Part shown: positions 1 through 7,557 of the stretch, one piece after another | Position numbering within the stretch: position 1 is the first letter of the stretch | How the letters are laid out: every line of letters begins with the position of its first letter | Assembly: GCA_938021685.1 (NCBI GenBank) | Contig: CALIFM010000175.1 | Span: 1-14,003 of the forward strand | DNA length: 14,003 nucleotides | Source of the DNA: an uncultured Gammaproteobacteria bacterium | GTDB taxonomy: Bacteria > Pseudomonadota > Gammaproteobacteria > Arenicellales > Poriferihabitantaceae | Direction of reading: 5' to 3' | Made by a program: the position numbers and the translations under genes | The notes under the pieces: model-generated | Told to the model about the DNA's origin: nothing | Seen by the model: the letters and a program-made list of their open reading frames with translations, nothing else | Databases searched by the model: none

Positions 1-2
1 AA

Positions 3-359
3 GCAAATGAAGGCGAGCAAGACATCACCTTAATCACGCAAGGCTCTCCCAGCATTATTGTTCAAGATGGTATCGTTATAACAGCCGACCGCTTGAAAAC
101 AGCATTGGTAGAATCTAACTACAAAATTGTGTCACAAAATATTAAAAAGGGCACTTTTGTGGTCAGCGATTTAACCAAAAAAGCGGGCTTGTTCAGCACT
201 GTCACACCGCGCAAACGATTGAGAATTCAGCTTCGCCCTTACGGTGAAGGCGAAAATAATCGCACCCAAATCACTATTTTATCGTTCAGGGGTAAAGAAG
301 CTAGCAGCAAAAAAAGTTTGCCCGTGCTTTATCGTTTAGCTGAAGCGCTGCAAAAATAG
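3..359 (+). CDS. C-terminal part of an unidentified protein, BamC-like pattern (5' truncated by window)
   Basis: The reading frame is open from the window edge to the TAG at 357-359, so the gene starts upstream. The TTG at 93 is only an internal codon, because coding-like sequence continues before it (ANEGEQDITLITQGSPSIIV...). The visible 118 residues alternate strands and helices: a helix around 'DRLKTALVESNYKIV', a strand pair 'GTFVVSDL', a charged strand 'RLRIQLRPYGEG', then 'TQITILSF' and a final helix 'SLPVLYRLAEAL'. This order resembles the helix-grip domains of the outer-membrane assembly lipoprotein BamC, but there is no diagnostic motif and I would not assign the name. Without the N-terminus a lipobox cannot be checked. 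The next gene begins about 50 bases downstream on the same strand. That the frame is coding is fairly sure; its function is not. Confidence 0.7.
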   Translation, partial: ANEGEQDITLITQGSPSIIVQDGIVITADRLKTALVESNYKIVSQNIKKGTFVVSDLTKKAGLFSTVTPRKRLRIQLRPYGEGENNRTQITILSFRGKEASSKKSLPVLYRLAEALQK

Positions 360-406
360 CGCACTACCTGATTGCATTGTTATGTGCATTGACAATCACC
401 GCAAAG

Positions 407-775
407 ATGGAAATACCTGAAGAAGATCGAGCCAAATTACAGAAGTTAGAGGAAGAGCTTTGGATAGCGAAAACCCGCTTTAATCGACACTATATGGAAG
501 AAGTAATGGCAACAGACTTTTTCGAATTCGGGAGATCGGGGCGAATTCATAGCAGGGAAGATTGTCTTTCTGTTAATGGAACACATATTGATGCCGTAAT
601 TCCCCTGAAAAATTTAAATATCAGATTGTTAACTTATGAAGTAGCTCAAGTCACCTATGACAGCGCAGTCACTTACGACGGAATTGTTGAAAAGGGCCAC
701 AGGTCATCCATTTGGAGTAGAAGCGGCAAATCGTGGAAACTACGGTTCCATCAAGGTACTACTTTCAATGAGTAA
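407..775 (+). CDS. DUF4440 / NTF2-like (SnoaL-fold) protein
   Basis: This is a 122-residue small alpha+beta protein of the NTF2-like superfamily, DUF4440 type. It has an N-terminal helix with 'LEEELWIAKTRFN', then 'DFFEFGRSGRIHSREDCL', 'VTYDSAVTYDG' and a C-terminal 'RSSIWSRSGKSWKLRFHQGT'. The last segment, ending in W-x-L-R-F-H-Q-G-T, is typical of the family. These proteins form cone-shaped dimers with a ligand pocket. Most bacterial members have no known substrate, so no reaction is assigned. I chose the ATG at 407 because family members begin shortly before the 'LEEELW' helix. A TTG at 377 in the same frame would add ten residues of no family resemblance. Neither start has a convincing Shine-Dalgarno sequence. 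No terminator is visible behind it. Confidence 0.75.
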   Translation: MEIPEEDRAKLQKLEEELWIAKTRFNRHYMEEVMATDFFEFGRSGRIHSREDCLSVNGTHIDAVIPLKNLNIRLLTYEVAQVTYDSAVTYDGIVEKGHRSSIWSRSGKSWKLRFHQGTTFNE

Positions 776-861
776 CGCACATAAAAAGTCAAATCAGCAT
801 ACGTCAAAGCCGCCGTTCTGCTGTGATTTTTCTCCACTGCTTTCTAACGTTAATGCAACAC

Positions 862-895
862 CCCATGGCTTATTCGTCTAAGCGATAATCATGGG
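862..895 (+). repeat. Nested inverted repeat just before the radical SAM start codon
   Basis: CCCATG at 862-867 pairs with CATGGG at 890-895, and directly inside it GCTTA (868-872) pairs with TAAGC (879-883) around the loop TTCGTC. GATAAT (884-889) is left as a one-sided bulge. The structure ends two bases before the ATG at 898, and no Shine-Dalgarno sequence is visible there. In RNA it could form a hairpin abutting the start codon. The arms are short, so chance is possible. Confidence 0.3.
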
Positions 896-897
896 TC

Positions 898-2421
898 ATG
901 GCAGATATTGTTTTAAGCACTCTTAACGCGCGCTATATCCATAGCGCGTTTGGCCTACGCTATCTCAAGGCCAACCTGCAAGAATTTGAGCCGCACTGTG
1001 AGCTGCTGGAATTTACCATCGATCAGCGTCCCCTAGATATTGCTGAGCAAGTTTTATCGCACTCTCCACGCATTGTCGGCTTTGGTGTATATATCTGGAA
1101 CACCCTGCAAACCGAGGCCACGGTTAAGCTACTGCGCACCTTAATGCCCGACCTTATTATTGTGCTGGGCGGCCCTGAAGTTAGTTATGAGTTAGAGCAG
1201 CAATCAATCCGCCATTCTGCGAGTTATGTGATTAACGGCGCAGGAGAGGCGGCATTCTATGCTTTATGCAAAGCCGCACTCAGTGGCCAAACGCCTGCGC
1301 CCTCTTACATGCAAACTCCCACCCCTTTGCGTGAGCTTACCTTGCCGTATCATCTATACAGCGATGATGATATCGAAAACCGCATCCTTTACGTTGAGGC
1401 TTCACGCGGCTGCCCCTTTAAGTGCGAGTTTTGTTTATCAGCCCTCGACAAAACCGCTAAGGCTTTTGATGTTGAACATTTCTTGAGCCACATGGATACA
1501 CTGTTTAAGCGTGGAGCACGCAACTTTAAGTTTGTTGATCGCACTTTTAATTTAAGCACCAAGGTCAGTCTGCCAATCTTACAATTCTTTTTAGATCGCA
1601 TGACAGATGATTTATTTGTGCACTTCGAAGTGATCCCCGATCGCTTGCCCGAAAGCCTAAAAAAACTAATCATCCAGTTTCCAGCAGGCTCATTGCAATT
1701 TGAAGTCGGTATCCAAACCTTTAACCCCACCGTGCAAAGCTTGATTAGCCGCAAACAAGACAACGACAAAACACGCGCCAACTTAACGTGGCTATGCCAA
1801 GACAGCCCCGCTTATATTCACACTGACTTGATTTTTGGCCTGCCTAGCGAAACCCTACAAAGCTGCGCGGCTAACTTTGATGAACTGGTAACCGTCCGGC
1901 CTGACGAAATTCAGCTCGGCATCTTAAAGCGCCTACGCGGCATGCCGATGGTGCGTTTAGAAAATAGCCATGAGCTGGTTTTTAGCCCCAACCCACCGTA
2001 TGAAATCTTGAGCACCGCTGCTATCAATTTTGAGCAAATGCAACAGCTACGTCGCTTTGCACGCTATTGGGATTTAATCGGCAATGCAGGGCGCTTTAAA
2101 CAGACCTTGCCGCTAGTATTATCTGCCACTCCATTTGAACGCTTTATGCAGCTCAGTGAATGGCTATACCGCACTACAGGGCAAACCCATAAAATTGGCC
2201 TAAAACGCTTGTTTGATTTATTGTTCACAGCCCTAACCGAGCATTTTGCCTGCCCACCAGAAGCAGCCCGCGCGGCCTTGGCAGAAGATTATGCCCACAG
2301 CGACATGAAAGGTTTACCGCAGTGCTTATTGCAACAAACTAGCCAGCATAGCGACAAAAAAAAGCGCGCTCAGAACAAACGTCAACGCACTCACCTTAGA
2401 GGCGCAGCCTCAACAGTCTGA
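898..2421 (+). CDS. B12-binding-type radical SAM protein, DUF4080 family
   Basis: This 507-residue cytosolic protein is a predicted [4Fe-4S]/S-adenosylmethionine radical enzyme. The N-terminal ~135 residues form a Rossmann-like cobalamin-binding-type domain, with 'LNARYIHSAFGLRYL' at 9-23, 'GFGVYIWN' at 61-68 and 'LGGPEVSYE' at 90-98. The radical SAM core follows, with the cluster motif C172-x3-C176-x2-C179 in 'RGCPFKCEFC'. Further core motifs are 'FKFVDRTFN' and 'LQFEVGIQTF'. The C-terminal ~130 residues (DUF4080) contain 'YWDLIGNAGRF', and the tail after about residue 485 is basic and low in complexity. The substrate of this family is not known to me. The ATG at 898 matches the usual N-terminus of the family, but no ribosome binding site is seen. 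The gene ends tail to tail with the GFA gene and overlaps it by 12 bases. Confidence 0.9.
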   Translation: MADIVLSTLNARYIHSAFGLRYLKANLQEFEPHCELLEFTIDQRPLDIAEQVLSHSPRIVGFGVYIWNTLQTEATVKLLRTLMPDLIIVLGGPEVSYELEQQSIRHSASYVINGAGEAAFYALCKAALSGQTPAPSYMQTPTPLRELTLPYHLYSDDDIENRILYVEASRGCPFKCEFCLSALDKTAKAFDVEHFLSHMDTLFKRGARNFKFVDRTFNLSTKVSLPILQFFLDRMTDDLFVHFEVIPDRLPESLKKLIIQFPAGSLQFEVGIQTFNPTVQSLISRKQDNDKTRANLTWLCQDSPAYIHTDLIFGLPSETLQSCAANFDELVTVRPDEIQLGILKRLRGMPMVRLENSHELVFSPNPPYEILSTAAINFEQMQQLRRFARYWDLIGNAGRFKQTLPLVLSATPFERFMQLSEWLYRTTGQTHKIGLKRLFDLLFTALTEHFACPPEAARAALAEDYAHSDMKGLPQCLLQQTSQHSDKKKRAQNKRQRTHLRGAASTV

Positions 2422-2784
2422 AGGGTGGTTAACGCCATCGGACATGCCTACTTCCTCTAACTCATAAGGGTTCACTCCTTCTAAGCAGCCCACGTTAAAG
2501 CCATATCGGTTAGGGTTTAAGCGGCTTTGATGATGTGTATAAATACCGCAGTTAGAGCAAAAATAATGCTTAGCTACCTTGGTGTGAAACTGATAACAAC
2601 TTAGGCTCTGCTTCCCTTTAATGATCCGCAAGCCATTTAACGGCACATAAGCCATGATGGCACTCCTACGACGGCAAAGCGAGCAATTGCAGCGCAGCGT
2701 ATCGACTAAACCATCGGGCAAATCTAGTTCGAGTTGCACCTTGCCACAGTGACAAGATAGGCCATGTTTTAGTTTTATTTCCAT
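2410..2784 (-). CDS. GFA/CENP-V domain zinc-binding protein
   Basis: This protein of about 124 residues belongs to the glutathione-dependent formaldehyde-activating enzyme (Gfa)-like family. Counted from a GTG one codon upstream (2787), the zinc ligands are easy to place. C12 and C14 ('SCHCGKV') with C77 and C80 ('CSNCG') match the structural zinc site. C33, C35 and C38 ('CNCSLC') match the second, catalytic-type zinc site of Gfa. The name reflects one studied member; many family proteins have no shown activity, so formaldehyde or glutathione chemistry is only a possibility here. The ATG at 2784 was preferred over the adjacent GTG. The gene lies downstream of hrpA on the same strand, 105 bases from the hrpA stop. 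Its 3' end overlaps the convergent radical SAM gene. Confidence 0.87.
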   Translation of the reverse strand: MEIKLKHGLSCHCGKVQLELDLPDGLVDTLRCNCSLCRRRSAIMAYVPLNGLRIIKGKQSLSCYQFHTKVAKHYFCSNCGIYTHHQSRLNPNRYGFNVGCLEGVNPYELEEVGMSDGVNHPSDC

Positions 2785-2889
2785 CACTAAAGCTTAGGTA
2801 ATAACCCAAGCCTTTGCAACGGCTTTTACAGCATAGGAACGACTACTGTAATTGACAGTATCAATCGTGGGGCGTTGTTTTCCTATGGC

Positions 2890-5800
2890 TCAAATCAATT
2901 GCTGAGCAAATTCCTGCCAGGCCTTGTCTAAGCGCTGCGGTGACACCTTAGCAGGCGAACCCACAGTTTGGGCAAATAAGGACAAACGATACACCTCCAC
3001 TAACCAGCGATAAGCCTCTAGGGCTTCATTATCAGGGTGCGCTTCCCAGTGTTGCAAATAGCGCTGCCAATAAGGTTGTAGCTGCTGCATTTTTTGCTGA
3101 TCACCCGCGGCATCAAATTGGCTACGCTCTATACGCACCGCCACTCCTTTGAAAAACTTAGGGTACCACGCCAAGCGATTGAACGGCACTTCGCTCAAAA
3201 AACCTTCATACACTAAATAATCTAGCTGCACTGTGATGTCTTCACAGATGGCGGACGTAAGCTGCGACTGTTTTTCATCAAGTAAGGCACGCAATTCATT
3301 AGCCTGAGTCAGTACGCGCTGCAGCAGCTCGCAATGCTGCTCAATTTGCTTGGGTAGCTGATCAGCAATCGCATCGGCGAGCTGCATAAAGCTTTGTGCA
3401 TCACGAATAGAATGAGAAGCTACTTTGCTGCCTTCACCGATAAAACTTTGTATCAACAAAGCTTCAATAAAATCTTGCCGCAGTGGTTCTGCTGGGCCCA
3501 CCGCAGCATAACGCAAAGCGATCGATTGCCAATATGGCAGCGGTTTTTTCATCAGCGTCTGCCCATATGGATGTGACAACAAAAACAAGCGCACTAAGCC
3601 ATGCTGATGCGATTGGTGTGCCTGCTGCTCGTCATCAAACAACTGCACTCCGATAGTTTTTACTGTGTCCACCAAAGCTGGATAGGCCGTTGTAGCCACC
3701 CCCTTATGTTGCAGCGACACACTGGTCGGCAACGCAGGGAAGTCCCACTTGGTTTTACCTGACTGCACGATGCTGTGCTGTACTTCGGCCAATTGTTCAC
3801 TGGCTTGTTCGCCATATTGCTGCTGCAAAGCATCAAGGTCACTGCCTACGTCCAAGGTGTCACCTTCCTCATCCACCACCTCTAGCTTTAACCTCAGGTT
3901 TTCGCTCACTGCTTGTGAGTCAAAATCTTGCGCTACAATTTGCACACCTGTGTGGGCAGATAAGGCAGTGGCCATTGCTTGCTCTAAAGGTTGTGGGTCT
4001 TTCTCGATCTTTGGCTGCACTTTTTGCACAGTGTCGGCCACCGGCACACACTGCTTACGTAAATGTTTAGGCAGGCTACGAATAAGTAACTCCAGCTTAT
4101 CAGCCAAATAGCCCGGCACCACACGATCAAAATCAGCGCGGGTGAGCTGGTTAAGTAGTGGCAACGGTAATTTCGCTGTAATGCCGTCTGTGCTATCGCC
4201 CGGCTTGAATTGATAGCTTAGATCAATGCGATTGCCGCGGATATCAAGCGCATCGGGCAAGCGCGCTTGTAAATCTATGTCCAGCTCGCGCCGCATCACT
4301 GCTTGCTGGCTCATCAGAAGCTCCGCCGCCTGCGACTTATCCAGACTACGCAACCACTTGATCAAAGTCGGTTCGCTGCACACTTCGGGCGGCAGTTTAG
4401 CATGATAAAAAGCATATAAGGCATCCGGCGCTACTAGCACATCGTGGCGACGCAGCTTGTGCTCCATCTTAATCACATCGTCAATCACTTGCTGATTGTG
4501 CTGCAAAAAAGCCGGCGGACGCTGCATGTCGTTGCCAACTAAAGCATCACGAATAAACAACATGCGCGCTTCGGCAGGATTTATCTTGGCATACGGCACA
4601 CGTCGCCCACTGTATATCGGCAAGCTCATCAGATAAGCGCGCTCAAAGGCCATCACTTGGCCGGCTTTGGCCTGCCATGTGGGTTCTGCATGCTCTTTGC
4701 GCAGTAAATGCGGAGCAAGTTCTTCCACCCAAAGAGGGTTAATTGGCGCGACCGTACGAGCATACAAACGCCCCGTCTCCACTAGCTCTGCTGCCATGAT
4801 CCATTTGGGCGCGGCTTTATGTAACAAGGAGCCCGGAAAGATGGCGCATTGCTTGGCCAATGCTCCTTCATATTGACCTTTATCGGTCTTTAAAGCGATT
4901 TGATCAATCAAGCCAGTTAATAATGCTTTGTGAATGGCATCTTCTTGCTGCATTTTCTGGTTTTTAATAGCTTTAGGGCTGGCTGGCTTTACAGGCTTAA
5001 TCTCTGCAGGCTTCTTGGGTTTAGCAAATTTAAGATCACTGTTCAGGCGACGCACTAAATCCCCCCATTCACGCATGCGCGGTACCGATAAATAATTGCG
5101 CTCGCACCAACGATTAAGCTGATTGCGTGACAAGGCCTGCTTTTGTTCTTGATACGTCTGCCAAAGGCTCAACAAGGCGATAAAATCCGAACCTTCGCCG
5201 CCCATTTCTCTATGGTGCTGGCGCGCTGCTTCGGTCTTTTCAAACGGCACCAAGCGCGGGTCAGCAATCTCCAGCGCGCTTGCAAGGATAATTATTTGTG
5301 GCAGGCAATCTTGCTCGTTCGCCGCTGCCCATAAAATGCGACCGATCCGCGGGTCGACCGGCATACGTGCCAACTGCTTGCCAATCACGCTGAGCTTGCC
5401 CTCTTTATCGATCGCACCTAAGTTTTGCAACTCTTGCTTGGCGGCATTAATTTGCCGCCGCTCGGGCGGGTCAATAAACGGAAACTTTGCCACATCACCC
5501 AGCTTGCGAGCCGACAAACTCAGCACCACCCCTGCCAAGCTGGTGCGCTTGATTTCAGGCGCCGTGTATTCGTTCATTTGACTGAATTCCTCTTCGCTGA
5601 ACAAACGCACACACACACCGTTTTTAACACGACCGCAGCGACCCATGCGCTGATTCGCCGCTGCTTGCGAGATACGCTCAATCGGCAAAGCATTCACGCG
5701 GCGGCTGGGGTGATAATGACTAATACGGGCATAACCAGTGTCAACCACATAATCGATGTCAAGCAAGGTCAACGAAGTTTCCGCCACATTGGTAGACAAA

Positions 5801-6825
5801 ATAATGCGGGTTCGAGAAGAAGCTTTAAATAACCTGGCCTGTTCCTTCGCAGGCAAGCGTGCATACAAAGGCAGCACCTCTACACCTTGCTTCAAGTGCT
5901 TGCCGAGAAAGTACATTGCTTCACGAATCTCGCGCTCGCCCGGCAAAAACACCAAGGCATTACCAACACGCTGCCTATATAAAGATTCTATCGCCTGTAA
6001 AATGCCTTGATTGGTCGCTTTATCCGAACGTTCTTTTTCATCTTCTGGTGGCTGGTAACGAACTTCAACCGGGTAAGTACGACCTGATACCGTAACGATA
6101 GGGGCATTGCTAAAATGTGCTGAAAACCGCTGCGTATCAATCGTCGCTGACGTAATTATTAGCTTTAAGTCTGGCCGCTTTTGCAGCAAGGTTTTAAGGT
6201 AGCCCAGCAGCACATCAATGTTAAGCGAGCGTTCGTGCGCCTCGTCCACAATGATGGTGTCGTACTGGTTTAAAAATCGATCGTGCTCTGACTCGGCCAG
6301 CAACATGCCATCGGTTAGCACCTTGATGTAATCTTGCTCGGAGCATTTTTCAGCAAAGCGCACTCGATAGCCCACTCCTTTACCTAGCTCACAGCCCAAC
6401 TCCTGTGCCAAGCGATTAGCAATTGAATGAGTGGCAATGCGCCGCGGCTGCGTGTGGGCAATTTGCCCAAACACACCCTGCCCCGCCGCCAAGCATAGCT
6501 TCGGCAACTGCGTACTTTTACCCGAGCCGGTTTCACCGGCCACTACCAGCACTGAATGTTTTTTTATTAGCTCAGCCAGCTCATCACTACGCGCACTAAT
6601 CGGTAAGGCCTCAGGATACATAACGGCTGGCACTGCACTGGCGCGCGCCTTTGCAACAGCTACTGATTTTGCTATTTTTTGGCTGACAGCAGCTTGATCG
6701 TTTGGCGCCTTCGCTCGAAAAACTGCTTGTTTTAAGCGATGCCGGTTCCTCACCATGCACTGCGACAATAAGGCAAGATGTTGTTTGCAAAACGCTGTTT
6801 GTCCAGCTTGCGCCTTGTCGTTCAT
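2890..6825 (-). CDS. hrpA: ATP-dependent RNA helicase HrpA (DEAH box)
   Basis: At 1311 residues it is close to the ~1300 residues of E. coli HrpA, a DEAH/RHA-type 3'-5' RNA helicase linked to mRNA processing and ribosome-related RNA remodelling. The Walker A motif is 'GETGSGKS' at 97-104, motif II 'DEAH' at 194-197, motif III 'SAT' at 226-228, motif V 'LSTNVAETSLT' at 343-353 and motif VI 'QRMGRCGR' at 392-399. A winged-helix/ratchet (HA2) region follows at roughly 430-570. A Lys/Pro-rich linker at about 599-624 leads into an OB-fold region. The last ~570 residues are the DUF3418 tail specific to bacterial HrpA. The frame is intact throughout. The ATG at 6825 gives a normal N-terminus and is preceded by purine-rich GCAGGG. 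It is co-directional with the cyclophilin gene upstream but separated from it by an inverted repeat. Confidence 0.97.
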   Translation of the reverse strand: MNDKAQAGQTAFCKQHLALLSQCMVRNRHRLKQAVFRAKAPNDQAAVSQKIAKSVAVAKARASAVPAVMYPEALPISARSDELAELIKKHSVLVVAGETGSGKSTQLPKLCLAAGQGVFGQIAHTQPRRIATHSIANRLAQELGCELGKGVGYRVRFAEKCSEQDYIKVLTDGMLLAESEHDRFLNQYDTIIVDEAHERSLNIDVLLGYLKTLLQKRPDLKLIITSATIDTQRFSAHFSNAPIVTVSGRTYPVEVRYQPPEDEKERSDKATNQGILQAIESLYRQRVGNALVFLPGEREIREAMYFLGKHLKQGVEVLPLYARLPAKEQARLFKASSRTRIILSTNVAETSLTLLDIDYVVDTGYARISHYHPSRRVNALPIERISQAAANQRMGRCGRVKNGVCVRLFSEEEFSQMNEYTAPEIKRTSLAGVVLSLSARKLGDVAKFPFIDPPERRQINAAKQELQNLGAIDKEGKLSVIGKQLARMPVDPRIGRILWAAANEQDCLPQIIILASALEIADPRLVPFEKTEAARQHHREMGGEGSDFIALLSLWQTYQEQKQALSRNQLNRWCERNYLSVPRMREWGDLVRRLNSDLKFAKPKKPAEIKPVKPASPKAIKNQKMQQEDAIHKALLTGLIDQIALKTDKGQYEGALAKQCAIFPGSLLHKAAPKWIMAAELVETGRLYARTVAPINPLWVEELAPHLLRKEHAEPTWQAKAGQVMAFERAYLMSLPIYSGRRVPYAKINPAEARMLFIRDALVGNDMQRPPAFLQHNQQVIDDVIKMEHKLRRHDVLVAPDALYAFYHAKLPPEVCSEPTLIKWLRSLDKSQAAELLMSQQAVMRRELDIDLQARLPDALDIRGNRIDLSYQFKPGDSTDGITAKLPLPLLNQLTRADFDRVVPGYLADKLELLIRSLPKHLRKQCVPVADTVQKVQPKIEKDPQPLEQAMATALSAHTGVQIVAQDFDSQAVSENLRLKLEVVDEEGDTLDVGSDLDALQQQYGEQASEQLAEVQHSIVQSGKTKWDFPALPTSVSLQHKGVATTAYPALVDTVKTIGVQLFDDEQQAHQSHQHGLVRLFLLSHPYGQTLMKKPLPYWQSIALRYAAVGPAEPLRQDFIEALLIQSFIGEGSKVASHSIRDAQSFMQLADAIADQLPKQIEQHCELLQRVLTQANELRALLDEKQSQLTSAICEDITVQLDYLVYEGFLSEVPFNRLAWYPKFFKGVAVRIERSQFDAAGDQQKMQQLQPYWQRYLQHWEAHPDNEALEAYRWLVEVYRLSLFAQTVGSPAKVSPQRLDKAWQEFAQQLI

Positions 6826-6853
6826 CCCTGCTTAAATCCCTGTTCCAGTCCTG

Positions 6854-6901
6854 CCAGCTAATTAAGTTGAAGCACGATTTACGCGCTTCAACTTAAGCTG
6901 G
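6854..6901 (-). terminator. Large inverted repeat between cyclophilin gene and hrpA, possible terminator or processing hairpin
   Basis: TTAAGTTGAAGC (6862-6873) is perfectly complementary to GCTTCAACTTAA (6885-6896) around an 11-base loop. The stem extends with CCAGC (6854-6858) against GCTGG (6897-6901) after a TAA bulge. That is 17 paired positions in all. It begins 12 bases beyond the cyclophilin stop in the direction of transcription. On the minus strand no U-tract follows, so it is not a textbook rho-independent terminator. It may act as a partial terminator, a 3'-end stabiliser or an RNase site separating expression of hrpA. Confidence 0.55.
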
Positions 6902-6912
6902 AAACCTACAAA

Positions 6913-7512
6913 TTATTCCACTAACTCTGCTTTGGTGATGACAATGTCCTCAGCTGGCACATCGCCGTGGCCACCCACGTTGCTGGTTTTAACACCAGCC
7001 ATGGCGTCCACCACGTCCATGCCGTCGGTTACTTTACCGAACACCGCATAACCCCAACCGCGCGCATCTTTAGCAGTGTGGTTTAAGAAGTCGTTGTTGG
7101 TTAAGTTAATGAAAAACTGCGAAGTCGCCGAATGCGGGTCATTAGTGCGCGCCATTGCAATAGTGCCGCGATCGTTCTTCAAACCGTTATCTGCTTCGTT
7201 ATCAATCGGCGCTCCGTTAGCACGCTCGTTCATGCCCGGCTCCATACCGCCACCTTGGGCCATAAAGCCTGGAATAATGCGGTGGAAAATGAGACCGTCA
7301 TAATGGCCTGCGCTGACGTAATCAACAAAATTTTTAGTGGTGTTGGGCGCATTCGTTGCATCCAACTCTAAAACAATGTCGCCTTTGCTGGTACTTAATT
7401 TAACTTTGGGGTTCATGCTGTTCTCCGCGTAAATATGTGATGAAAATAAAATAAGAAATGCCATACCAATAGTAAGGCTAACAGTAACAAGTGATTTAAA
7501 CGTTTTTATCAT
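6913..7512 (-). CDS. Cyclophilin-type peptidyl-prolyl cis-trans isomerase with signal peptide (PpiA/PpiB type)
   Basis: This 199-residue protein catalyses cis-trans isomerisation of Xaa-Pro bonds. The cyclophilin domain spans about 36-197. It has the catalytic Arg at R78 in 'FHRIIPGF', the pocket residues of 'FMAQGGG' (83-89), 'MAR' (120-122) and 'SQFFIN' (131-136), and 'GYAVFGKVTDGMDVVD'. Residues 1-29 look like a Sec signal peptide: basic start (K3, K6), a hydrophobic run 'LVTVSLTIGMAFLILF', and a likely cut after 'SSHIYA'. This predicts a periplasmic protein like PpiA. The ATG at 7512 has no visible Shine-Dalgarno. The in-frame ATG at 7416 has a good one and would yield a 167-residue cytosolic form, close to PpiB length (164). 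Both products are possible, so I leave the symbol blank. It follows the phosphoesterase gene by 45 AT-rich bases. Confidence 0.93.
   Translation of the reverse strand: MIKTFKSLVTVSLTIGMAFLILFSSHIYAENSMNPKVKLSTSKGDIVLELDATNAPNTTKNFVDYVSAGHYDGLIFHRIIPGFMAQGGGMEPGMNERANGAPIDNEADNGLKNDRGTIAMARTNDPHSATSQFFINLTNNDFLNHTAKDARGWGYAVFGKVTDGMDVVDAMAGVKTSNVGGHGDVPAEDIVITKAELVE
7414..7426 (-). promoter_or_regulatory. Internal ribosome binding site and ATG inside the cyclophilin gene
   Basis: On the minus strand GGAG (7426-7423) precedes an in-frame ATG (7416-7414) with six bases between them. The annotated upstream ATG at 7512 lacks such a site. Starting here removes exactly the signal peptide and gives 'MNPKVKLSTSKGDI', which resembles a cytosolic cyclophilin N-terminus. 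Confidence 0.45.
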
Positions 7513-7557
7513 GGTTTAGCTATTAATGGATTTGGATAAATTAAAAATTTAGTTTTA

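Noticed and set aside
657..881. Open frame of 74 codons overlapping the DUF4440 gene
   Set aside because: It starts inside a well-supported gene in another frame, and its product has no recognisable domain or ribosome binding site.
2808..2829. AAGCC/GGCTT hairpin followed by TTTT, a possible plus-strand terminator
   Set aside because: The stem is only five pairs, the T-run is only four bases, and it lies beyond the convergent GFA gene, so it was not listed as a feature.
2844..2860. TACTGT/ACAGTA repeat between the GFA gene and hrpA
   Set aside because: Arms of six bases around AATTG are within chance expectation, and no U-tract follows on either strand.
3394..6697. Numerous plus-strand open frames (60-135 codons) opposite hrpA
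   Set aside because: hrpA is a continuous, motif-complete helicase frame across this stretch. The opposing frames are rich in Cys, Ser and Arg runs typical of antisense translation.
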